DNA from: Stercorarius parasiticus
Taxonomy: Eukaryota; Chordata; Aves; Charadriiformes; Stercorariidae
Assembly (NCBI GenBank): GCA_013396915.1
Contig: VWZL01002562.1
Coordinates: 617,438-681,437, forward strand
Length of the DNA stretch: 64,000 bases
Reading direction: 5' to 3'
A program made the position numbers and the translations under genes. The notes beneath the pieces were generated by a model, which saw only the letters and a program-made list of their open reading frames with translations, had not been told where the DNA came from and searched no databases. Shown here piece by piece: positions 1 to 12,500 of this stretch. Position 1 is the stretch's first letter. Every line of letters starts with the position of its first letter.

Positions 1-402
1 GATAGTAACTAATAACTACTAATAAAGAACTGCTTTTCTGTTCTAGTGGTATCAGATCAGCTTTCACCTACTCCACCATAGGAAAAGAAACAGTAATACT
101 AGGAAAGCCTTAATCCACTATTTGTGTCAGATTCTACATTTAGTTTAAAAATTCCATTTACTTAAAAGACATAATGCATCTTTATCAAGATCTAGACAGG
201 AAATGCTTTTAGTTAAACGCAATGTTTTTTCTCCATAATGGTGCCATTTTGCAAATTTTAGCGCTGAATTAACATTCAGGAAAGTTATGATTTTTTACTG
301 TATTTTGTACAGAGCTGTTTGAGATACCCAAGTCTGTAAGCAGTTGGCAGAAGAGACAGGAACTCCTTTTCCCATTTATTAATTCAAAACACAATATAGT
401 AC

Positions 403-511
403 CTTATTGTTGTTCTCACTTGAAGAATCCTCTTGAACCTTTATACGCCTTCGTTTCTTTTTCTGTTTGTAACTGCGCTGGTTTTCTTCCACCTCAGCTT
501 TCTTGGCAGAT
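403..511 (-). CDS. ATRX: ATRX coding exon 14
   Basis: 109 bp encoding [20 protein letters not shown] then [16 protein letters not shown]. It is the last ATRX exon in the window and ends in phase 0 just before the Glu-rich segment that precedes the helicase. Acceptor TTTTATAG, donor AATAAG|GTACTA. No further exon is visible in 1-402. Confidence 0.96.
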
Positions 512-3500
512 CTATAAAAAAAAATTTTAAAAGGCAGTATTATTGATTAACAATAATAATTCATTGCCTCACTGAAAAACAGTGATAAAAAAGTAGATGA
601 ATTACATTGCTGATTTATAGAATATATATTCCTTTTATGCAATCAGGGGTTTACTTCCAAATTCTTTCTTCCCCCTCAACTCACTGGACACACATAGCAA
701 CAGTCTATTCCAGACAACCCTGAAGAATCTCAGAATTGTTAAGTATTGGTTTTCTACTGCAACCCACTATTCCTCAATGGACATTGAAATATTTGGCATA
801 AAAATACTCCTTTTTTGTTAATCTTTTTTTCGTACTGGCTCATCAAATTGCTGTGTACCACGTACTGTGGTACAAATTCAAAATTCTCACATTTGCAGCA
901 AAGTTAATTAGGAGATACGAAATTATAGACAAGTATCATAAAAGGTTTTAAGGAGTGATCCAAAGTCTTTAACTTTTACCATCTGTCTAAACTGCACTAT
1001 TAAAACCCCAAAACCAAACAAAAGATAAGCACAATTGAATTTTATTTATACCTTGTTCTTGGACGTTGGTCATCTTCAGATTCACTGACTTCTTCACTAA
1101 CTGCAGATTCATGAAACTCAGAGTCATTTGAATCATCGCTGCTCACTTTAAAAATAAAAATATGATTTAATGTTGAATATAATTGCAAAGTTAGCAACAT
1201 TACCTATCTTCTAATTACACAACAAACTGTTTAAGATCAACCAGCACCGTAATAGTTCATTTCAGACAGTATCGAACCCATTAAACGTACTAATGCTCTA
1301 GTGACAGAGACTGTAAGGTGGCTGTGGTTTTTTGGGGTTTTTTTGTGTGTGTGTATGGTTGGACTTGATCTCAAAGGTCCTTTTCCAACCATGAAGATTC
1401 TGTGATTCTATAATAAGAAGCAACAGGAACATAAGGGTTACAGAGCAGAAAAGCTTAACATCTAAGCGCTAGCTGAGACCTGATAGATGGCGCACTATGC
1501 CAGTAAGACTTGAGGTCTTATCTAAATATAGTTTAGAAGCAAGTGACAGAAAGCATTATATTAGAAAGCGTCACGTTTCAAAGACAGTGCATGAGGATAA
1601 GGGAACAAAATGGGGAACAGTACAGAATTTCAGAAAACAAAAGATTTTTAGTTAAACAGAAGCTTTTGTTTCATATGTTTTAGATGAATCACGCTTCACA
1701 ATTCATGCAATTCATGCAAACAACCCTTACTTACTAACACGTGCAATTATATTACTGCATTTATGGCTTGATGTTTCTTCAGGTAATGCAAGTTTAAAAC
1801 TGACTCAAAAGACAATTAAAAATACACCTAAACTAGCAGCATTAGGTAATACTTCCATAAGTACTTTTGGGAGCCATCACTGGCGTTTATAGGTAGTTAA
1901 GACCAGCATGCCATTTAGCACCCTTGTAATTTCAGTTTGACCTTGAACACAGTGGAAAGGTTAACTGCTTTATGAATAACAAGGCATAAAACAAGGATTG
2001 TTTTACATACATAGGGAAACACAATATTAATAACACAGGGCTAAAAAATGGCAAGCTGAAATAAAGTATATTGTTCTACTTGAGACTAGTGAACTTAAAA
2101 AGACACTGAAGAATGCTGAGAATTAGTCTGGCTGCACCTTATTTGCACACTGCCACTGTAATCTGCAATTACTTTTCTTGAAAGAAACGTCGCTGGTAGA
2201 GTTATAATTCTGTAAGGGAGGAAAAGCACGAATATACACTCAGATAAAAATAAGTGTTTTCATGAAGGAAAATGAAAAACAAATTGCATTGCACTTTTTC
2301 GTGTGGGGAACATGGCAAAAGGTGGCTAGCATTAGTGCAACACTAGGACCAGGGAAGTACTGTGCACCCTTGCTGCCACTGGCCAGGAAACACTATCAAC
2401 GTCTACACAGCCCAGGGTGGCAGCGAGCACTTGTCACTACTATCGCCCTCCTCCTCTGCTCAAAATGATTACATGCAAGGGGCTGGCAGGTCCTTTGTTC
2501 CTGCATGCAACAATGAAAATGAAAAATCCAAGTCAAGCATCATTTTGTAGTGCCATCTGGTGTTCAACTAAAGCTTGCAACATTTAAATTCTAGGATGGA
2601 GGAATTTCTGATGCACAAGATCCAAGTTAAAGAGAGAAATTACACAAAGGACAAGACTGATTTTCACAAATTGGACATACTGGGCTTGCCTCTGCTATTT
2701 AAGATTAACATTCTAAGACTCAACAAGATTAATTCAATTCAGAGGATACAGTTAAGTGGAAAGAGCTGCATTTGTAGTCAATATTTTAAATAAAACAATT
2801 TATCAAACACAGGTAAGAGAATTGTGGATTTAATACACAAGGAAATTTATACAGAGATTTTAAAATTACAGAATTTCAAATCTCCACTATAACATGCTCT
2901 GGATTTATTGTATAGAAGCAAGTACTTTTTGTGACAAAAAACATTTGGATTATGTACCTTTCCTTCTATTTCTGCGCTTGCCTTCTTTTTTCTCTTTTGG
3001 TTTCACCTTTTTTTCTTCACCAGATTCTCCGTCACTCACTGTCAGCTTGTGCCTCAGCAGTCTGTGTCTGTACCTAGGCTTCTTTGATTCTTCTTCCTCT
3101 GAATCCGATTCAGAATTATCTTCCTTTTCATTTTCTTCTGTCAGAGATAAGAGGTAGTACAACATGCACACTCGTCATCTTTTTCTTACTTAGATTTGGC
3201 AAGAATTAAAATATGAATTAATTTAGGCTAAATTCTGTCCTTTTCCAGCATATCATTGTTCCCTCAAATTTTAAGTATTTTACGCTGCCTGAACACTTGG
3301 AATGTCTCTTCAATGACTGTGTACGTTAGTCAAGTCTCTCCCATACATTTGCATGTCTTACTTTTCTGTGTAGATTATTCCTCACAAAGCCCTACGACTT
3401 CTGAATTGGTTAAAAAAACCCAAACAGACTATTAACAAAAAAATACACTTACAGAAGAGTAAAAGGATAATCCTCATGTCATGTACACTGGCCTCTATTT

Positions 3501-6500
3501 GGCAACTACCTATCAACATCAATGATACTGTTTTGCTGATAACTGAAGAAACTTTAATAATTATAGTTTTCCCAAGTGATCTTTGAAATTATGACAGGGG
3601 ATACAGCACCACTTTTTCCCAGATGCCTTTTGGTGCTCACCATCATCTCCCGTGTTTTCATTTTGTTTTCCAGTTTTCTTTTTTCCTTCATCCGATTCAT
3701 CATCTGAAGATGCATCCTCATCAGAGGAAAGATTGGCTTTGATTTCTTCTAAAAGCATTTTCTTGGCAATTCTTTGAAGTAAAACAGAAAGAACTATTTA
3801 TTCTATTGTTCAAGTAAATCCGTGAATGATAAGTGTAATCCTATACCATTCAGAACTTCAAAAAAAATGGTTGAAAGCTGAACAAAAAAAAGATATATGA
3901 TGAAAAGTCATTGTGGTAAGACAGAATATATCAGCAAAAGTCTTACGTTAAATGTAACGTGTTAACTTGCTTTTAAGAAAGCAAGTATGTATAATGCTTC
4001 TTAAAAAAGAAGTTTCATGCTTTACAGCAAGACCGAAGATAGTTATAAAATGTACAAACTTAAACATTTCATTTTATTCATGGTCTATTTGGATGGACTC
4101 TTGTCAGTTCTGGGACAGGCACCTATATGAACTAACTGTAACAAGAATGAGAAGACGCAGCAGACCAAATCCTAGTACTTAAATCATTCCCACCCAAAAT
4201 GGTTATTGTGCTTACTTGATTTAAATCAATGAGATTAATTTCTTGAGGCACTGAATCTACTTGACTAGCGCATATGTAAACAGTAATAGTTTTAAAAACA
4301 GTGTATCACTGAACACGTTTTAAACAAGGAGAAAAAAAATTATTGCAAATTCATTAACTCACAGGTTAAAAAAAAAAAAAAAGAATTTATTACCCTACCT
4401 CTACATAGCTTGCCTTCAAAGGTGTTACCATTCTAATTGCCTGGGCCCCCACCCTACTGCAAAAAGAGATGCTGTAGTAACTGAAGCAACTCATGATATC
4501 TCAGGATGAACTGATATGAAGCACCTTGGGAAAAAGACTCACACTGAATCCCTCATTTAACTACAAGAACTTGCCCTATAGCAACTACAGCAAAAAAAAA
4601 AAATATGTGTATATACATATACACACAAAAATTTTTATCAAACATTAGGGGACCCGAACTTCAAAGAAAAATTACAATCTTATTTCCTGTTCCCCAAACT
4701 GTTCGCTCAGTACTTCCAGGTGGAAAAAAAAAAACAAACCTGAAAGAATGAAACCAGGCCTCCCTCATATAAATATAAGAAATATTATAGTTTTCATTCC
4801 ACGGTCGTCAATTTTAAATCAATTTTTTTTTTCCCTAGGTCAAATCTAGTCTGTCTTGCCTTTCAGGAGAATTAATGGATAACTGTATGCACATAGTTCA
4901 GAAAGGGAAAGCTTTTATACCAGCCAAAACAAACCATAGTTCAAAAACCATGAAACTGAACCACAATCTAGGCTTCACTTGGAAATGACAAAGGAACAGT
5001 GATCCCTTAAGTACTGCTTCTTATACATTAGAAAATTGTTACTTTTATGTAGCACTATGAAACAGGTTTAAAGAATCTGTATTTCATTTTTCAGTACGTA
5101 ACGCGTCCCTATAACAAAGGAGCTTTTCAAAGGGAATTTTCCCAAGGTAACTTTCCTAACACTTTGTACAGTATTTTCTATTTTTGAGTGGTAGTATATT
5201 TTCCTAAAAGATTCTAATGCTAATGAATATTCAGTTATTATTAAAAGATGGAAGCAAAATGGTTTAATAAATATTTAAGATTTCTCAGTGAGTCAATGCC
5301 TATCCATCAGCATCCAAAACACCCTCCCTGAGAAATGGCTTATGAAGAAATAGCTATTTAAAATTTTAAAAATGCAGTACACTCAGTAAGCTTTAATTCC
5401 ATATATACCACCAGATCACAGTGTGAACCCAATGAAAACTTACTAAAATTCATAAATAAGTTAACATCCTCTTCCAAATGTTTTTTTGCATTAGGTCCTT
5501 GCAGAGGAATTGGAAAAGGGACTTTGTTGTTGGCGGTGGTTTTTTTGTTTTTTTGTTTTTTTTTTAAACCCACCACATCATGTATAATAGCAACAGGAAT
5601 AAATAGCTCCTTATAAAAAAAAAATAAGACTATATTTCTTCCATCTCTTAATGGTCAGAAGAACTTTTTCTTCAAAATGAAACTGCTTGGAATATCACAG
5701 GTTGGTGTCTCTTTAAAGGCTTTTAACATGAATTATTAACCTTCTGTGATTCTGTGTAATCCTACTCCAGGAAATGCAGACAACAGCAGTTTGGCTATTT
5801 TTCTTGTTTAAAAAAAAATGACAATATCATCACCGAAGTTTTGCTTTGGAGGAGAAAAAGCAGCAGAAAAACTAAAAAGAACTGCAAAATTTTAAAATTC
5901 AATCCTGAAAGTATGGGCTAGTAATACTGCCTTTGACTTATTTTGGATTGTCCTCGATTGCATTAGCAAAGTTAACACAACTTGTACATGGACAACAATA
6001 CTTACCTTTCATACCTTTAAAAATTATTTATGTATTTTTAAACAAAGGTTGACTTTGGTTCTTAACGAAAGACATATGTTTTTATTTGTTCTTTTAGGAA
6101 ATATTTTTATAGGGGGAGAGGAAAAAAAAAGCAGCATATGCATCATTCACCTAGAAATACCATGCACAAAATCTACTACCCATAAAGAGAAGATGCTGTT
6201 ATCTTCCTACTAATCATCATCATAACCACCAACCACATTGGGTAAACTTAACTAGTTTCTAATTAATTATTTATAATAATATTGATTAATAAGTTATTGC
6301 TTTTATACTCTGAGACGGAAAATGAGACTTTCTTAGCTATGATAAAGATTCAGCCACTTTGAATCAAACTGAGATGGAACTGCTTGTTTAGTGAAAAAAG
6401 CTACATTCTCTTCAATGCGTTCTACTGGTACGATGTCAGGCTAAAAATTTAAGACACTGTTGAGACGATCAGAATTAAGATTCCTATTTTTAATATAACT

Positions 6501-9500
6501 ACATATCTGATAGGAATTAAAAGTGTAAGCAATATTAGAACCAAACAGATTAAGCCTTGTAAACGCATCTAACAAATGATTGATATAACAAATGGCTTAT
6601 GTGAATTGGAATAAACTGAGTACTGGAGTCTTGAAACTGGTTTTAAATTAAATTAAATGTGGTCAGGATAACACATCACATTTCTATTTTGAGATATAAA
6701 ACCATTTAAAGTGACAAAGTCTCTAAACTAAGAAACTTCTTATGCTAGCTTTAACATTTTAATATTTGCATAAACATCAAACTGCAAGTACCAAGAAAAA
6801 GAAGCTATGATAGTGCGAGAACTCCCCTGCTCACAGTCTTCCAGAGAAACCCATGAAAATCAAAAGATCCTGTAGTATTTACTTGGGTTAAAGACATAAA
6901 AGATATTCTTGGCCGACCACATTTAATAGTTGAACGCCCTAAACAAATATAATTAAGAAGCACAGAGTATGACCCCCAGCACATACCCTGGTATGACAGT
7001 ATGACTCCCAGCACAGCACTTCAGGTAGTAAAAGAAAAAAAAAAAAAAACTAAAACACAACAACCAAAAAGCCCCTGCATTTCATTCACTTCTGCCACTG
7101 ATCTGCTGTGACCTTGAGCATGGTCATGTTACCTCACCTCGCTCCATCTTACCTAAACACATCGTGAGATTTCTATAAAGGACATTTTCCCAACACGTAT
7201 TTATACAGTGCCTTACAGAATGGGACTGTAATCTCAACCAGGACATATAAAACCAACTCTAGAATAGAATAACAATACATATATGTATAATTTCATATAA
7301 ATCAGGATTTAAATGTATTTCACCTTTGTCAGAATGACACCAACAACACATATTTATAAATAATGAATTGGTTACTATGTATTCGCTAACTTACACTGAA
7401 AGAAAACATTTTTTAAAAAGGGGCAAACTGGAAGTTACCCAGGAGTTGCTTGTTCACAGTATAGGACTACTTTAAATGATCCTTCAGACATTTCGGCAAA
7501 ACAGGAATAGTAGATGCAGCCTCTCGTGATGTGGAGTCAAGTCCACACGACAATTTGTACCATTCTTGTTCATGAATTTTAGACTGCCAATATGATGGAC
7601 TCATTCACAGATTGTCGAAAATCTTGTTGAGACAATGCTACCACTGTAAAAGTGTGTTTTCTTCTTAAAAAGTCATTAATTTTAAATATTAGTTAATTAT
7701 CATGACAGATTACTACCAATTAGATTGCATCAACTCACACGTAGTGTTCATAAATACCTACTAATTACACGTAGAAATAAGGTTGCCCAAAACAAGCCTT
7801 TGGGGCCATGGGAAGGGGACATTTTTATGTGGCTAATAAAAGCCACCATTCATTCAGCTAGAGCACTACTGAATTAAATGGGCCTTTGGTATATATTACT
7901 AAAAAAATTTAGAACCATTTAAAATATATTATAAGAGATGAATATCTGGATGAAGTGTCACACATGTTTTTTTTTTTAAAAAAAAAAGATAGTAAAAACT
8001 GCCAAACACCTTGCTCTAAATACTGTACTGTCTCTGTTGAAAGAGTCCGATTTTCAAGCTGTCGGAGTTGTATTAAATTAAATGCTTGGACAAGAAAAAC
8101 GTTTTACAAAAATTTATTGCAACCATCAAATACTTAAAGGCATTCTGCATTCAATACACTATTAACTTCTTAATAAACAAAACTACTGCAAATATATTAA
8201 ACAGTACCATTTAAAAGATCAGAAGGACCAATAATAGATATTTACACAACATAAGATGAAAGCATACAGCACTCTATGTCATATTATGATCCATTTGGAT
8301 ATTGCACTTTGGCAAAGATGATTTCAAGACTATTAATATTCATGTCATGCACATCCAAAGGTATGCAAATAACAGAACATCTAAACTAGAGACTTGCGAA
8401 CATGACAGTTCCCACACTACAAATACCCAGTAGGTACTATGTACCCTCTTTGGCCTGGAAGAAAATAGGCAACTTATCTGAATAGTAGGTAAACTATTTA
8501 AACACTTTGTGTTGAGTAAACAGAAGAACAAGCTTTTAACTTCTTGAAATTTGTTCCATCTCTTTACATTTTATATATCTGATTTTGGTGCCAAGTACAA
8601 CACGTGATGAATGTAAAATTAGACTGCAATTACCAGTTAACATGTCTGAAGGTTGACAAAACTGTTTATTGACAAAGTATCTCCCCATCTCATATATTCA
8701 AAATATTCCCTAAATAAAAACTTCAAAGATGCAGCTTAGAAACAAAGTACAGAAACTGATTTTTAAACCTCAAATTCATATTACTAATTTGTTTGCTATC
8801 AATTGGTTAACTCATTTCCCAATATAGCTCTTAAACTAATAATTAATATCTGTCAGCAACATTTGTATGATAAACACTGAACTTTGACAAAAGTGTATTG
8901 GCTTAGTTATCAACCAGAAACACTTAAGAAACAAACAAACAAAAAAATCAAAACAGGACTGAAATTAAAGCATCATTTTAAAAAAAAGTCTTGATTACCA
9001 ATGTTTATGTGTTCTGCTTATGACCCCGTGCTGTCAAGTCCCTAAAGAGCATCTTTCTTTAAAAGCTGAATTATTCGATTAAATTTGATGACTGAAAACA
9101 AGCAAGAACTACATCAGCAGCAACGTTTTGATGCCAAACTGAGGTCCATAAAGGATATAAAACAGTGTTTTTAAAATTCACTTCAGCCACAGATCAAAAC
9201 ATACAACTCTGTGAAACAAAGATACCACATTCTAAACTAGTAAGGCTCAGAAGCAGAAAAAGATGCCATCAGCAACTGTGCAAAGCTATGAAGCTGGTCC
9301 CATACATGCTATATGGCAGAAAAAAAATCAGTTTCTGAAATACTGTATAAAAATTTGTTGAACAACTCTTTAGTCTAACTACAATAACTTCCAAAAAAAA
9401 GAAACTGTGGTTCATAATTGAGCAATACTTCATGTTGTGCGTTCACTCATTAGGAAACAAAGCTTTAACATTTTCTAGCCAGGCTAATTTTGATAACTAC

Positions 9501-12500
9501 AGTAGTACTAGTAAAATATGACATGTCTTAACTAACTATATCTTACATAAGATTCATTTTTATTGAACTTGAAACTGAAGCAATACATATAAGCCACAAT
9601 TCTGAAAATATCTATGCAGACTTAAAATTTATATGTATAATTAGTCTCTCTGATACCAGTTAAGCCTATGCACAGTGCTTGGAGAATCAGGGCCTTAACT
9701 ATCCCATTAGTCACTTCAGTATTCTTTAGTGGATTAAAACTCAGTTTAATTAACAGCTGAAAAATATCTAATACTGATTTCTCCACATTTACTTTTCTCT
9801 TTATTGAGAAAATGTTTTTCAATTAAAAAGACAAATTATGTAACAATAATAACCAAGTTCAATCTGAAAATAATTTAGCACTGCATTTTGCACAGATGCA
9901 AAGTTTTACCTTCTATTGATATAACTAGCTGAAATTCACATTTATCAGAAGCTTTTACCTTTCTGAATGAAATATTTGTCACAAACCTCACACTTTAAAT
10001 GAGAACATAAAATGGACAGTGATGCAGTGCATTTATAACACACCCTACGCAAGGTGTGTTAGCTAACTAAATAACTTTCTTTGCATTTCTGGATTTTGGC
10101 CTCTGTTTTCTGGCCCCTTGTTCAAACTTGCGGGAAGCCCGTGAGTGAGTCTTTACAAGGCAGGCAGTCGTGGTTTTTACAACCTGCTTGCTCTTCCGTT
10201 GTGCCGGTTTGCGCCCACGCCTAGGGTGTGTTATAATCTTTTTTAAGTCCTTACGGATGGTATCATACCTATTCTCAGGATCGTCATCATCATCATCCTC
10301 CTCCTCCTCCATTGGAACAGCCCTTGATTTAGTCTCTCCCTCATCTCCTGGGGGAGGAAGGTGAAACAAAAAAACAGAACACATGAACACTTAATACATG
10401 TAAAATCAGCAATAAACACCACCACCGCCACTTTTCTACTAGCAAACAAAAAAGCCAGTTACCTATCTTGACATACAATTACTTTTATTAATAAAAGCAT
10501 CTTGCAGTACTCCTATGCATAGTATGCTTGCTACTACACATAATTTGCAATTCCTTCCTTATTACATACTGTGAGATTTGGATTTTTACACCAAAACAGA
10601 GACTGAATAATCCACCTAGGACTCAGAAATTAAGTTTCCCAAGAAGCGTAAAATGAAAAGAAGGCTGAAACGAATATATTGCAGAATCACTTCCCAACTT
10701 ATGAGCTACCCCGCTGCCATTAGTAAGTACTCGAGAACAGTAATCCCTGCCTATTTTTGCTTTCAGAGTATCCAATACAACGCATGTACATTTGTTGCAC
10801 ACGTGTGAAGACTTCTGTTTTGAAAACTACCTGTGCTATCCTTACTGCAAATATCAAAATTCATCTGCATCATGTGGATACTGTCTTATATGGAAAGGAC
10901 ATCAAAACCAATAGCATGGCACATGCACAAGAGAGAAGAGCACAGTATGATACCTGCCTTTTAAACTCCTCTGCGCTCTCCTGGATGAACTGAGAGGAAT
11001 TCACATTACTTCTAGTACACTCCCAGGCCTTTCCCCTTTCTTTGCTCTCCTTCTTCTAACTCGCGTATAAGTCAGTCAAATCTGCTAGTTAGTAAAATTA
11101 AGCTTAGGAAAAAAGACCTCAAAATCCTAATGAGCTGAGATCCCCATATTCGTAATTTCTACTGTTCATTTTCTACCTGTGGGGAGTGGACTAAAACTAC
11201 GCTGCCAAGAGGCACTGTATGTTGTTTTAACATACACGCGTCCTGGAATTGCCGCTCACCAGATGTCTGACAGGACTGTGTAAGAGGTGATCACAGAAAG
11301 ACCCTCACCCTTGGGCTTAGATAAACAGAAGTATCCTGTTGGTTAAGGCAGACTCTAACGTCTCATTCAGTGATCCAACTACATCGCTTGTTCAGACACA
11401 GAAAAGACTCTTTTGTTTATCCACCTATTAAGCCAAAAGCAAACTGAAGAGAAAGGTCAAATCTGCCTCCTCTTAAAATAATATAACAAAGGCAGATTCT
11501 CATAGAACCATATAATAACTAATGTTGGAAGGGACCTTCGGACATAATCTACTCCACCTCCACCCTCAAAGCAGAGACAACTCCGAAGTAAGGTCAGCTT
11601 TCTCAGGCCCTTGGCCAGTCAAGTTTTGAGTATTTCCAAGGACAGGAATTCCAAAATTTGACAGGGCAACCAGCTTCAGGCTTTGACCATCCTCAATGTA
11701 AAGAATTTTTTCCTAATATCTAATCAGAGTTTTCCTTGCCAAAACTTGTATCCACGGCCTCTCATCCTTTCATCATTCATCTGCCTCAGCCTTCTCTATA
11801 ACTACCCATTAAGTGATTAGAAGACAGTAATTAAGACTCACCAGTTTTAGTATTCTCTTCTACAGGCTAAACCAACCCACTTCTCTCTCAGTCTAACTCT
11901 ACTGTCAATCATGCCACATCACCATCTCATTTTTCCAATTTGTATGCTATTATCCATCTCTCCCATCCAACCATTATCCAATCTTTCCACTTGTGACTTG
12001 CAAATAAAACCATCACTGCCACTGCTTCAGACACCTTCTGATATATTACAACCAACTTTTTTCTCCTAGGCCATTTCAATACCAAGTCTATGAACACACA
12101 CTGTATGTGAGCAATTTTATTTTTAAAGTATATTTCTTTGAAGGTCCAGTGATGCTGAGAATTGTTGCATATGGGTTACACTCACTGCGTATCATCAATT
12201 ATTTATGGGGAGTGTTTTAACAGCCGTGGCAATTACCACATGCAAGACACTAGTTTATTACTATATAAACCGTTCGTTATTCGTGTATCTCCCCCGGCAG
12301 TGGCATCACTGAGGAAAACATTGTTTTGTCAGCGATCAAGGAAAAGCCCTAGAACTCCCAGTATTACATACAGAGACACAACTGATTTCAGCAGAGGACC
12401 TTGAAAGGCCAAAGCAGCACAGCACCTGTGAAAAGCAATGTTTGCACCTGCAGAGATTAATAACTCTCCAGAAACTGAACTACAGAAAAACTTAGCGAAG

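Larger units (their letters stand above)
512..10268 (-). other. ATRX introns 10-13 (non-coding apart from exons 11-13)
   Basis: Between exons 14 and 10 the DNA is AT-rich with many A/T runs and a small AT/CA microsatellite near 4,605-4,630. The only repeat I recognise is a CR1 scrap at 1,357-1,410. Intron 10 (3,772-10,268) holds the putative ATRXt segment at its start. Short open frames here lack any recognised protein similarity. Confidence 0.7.
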
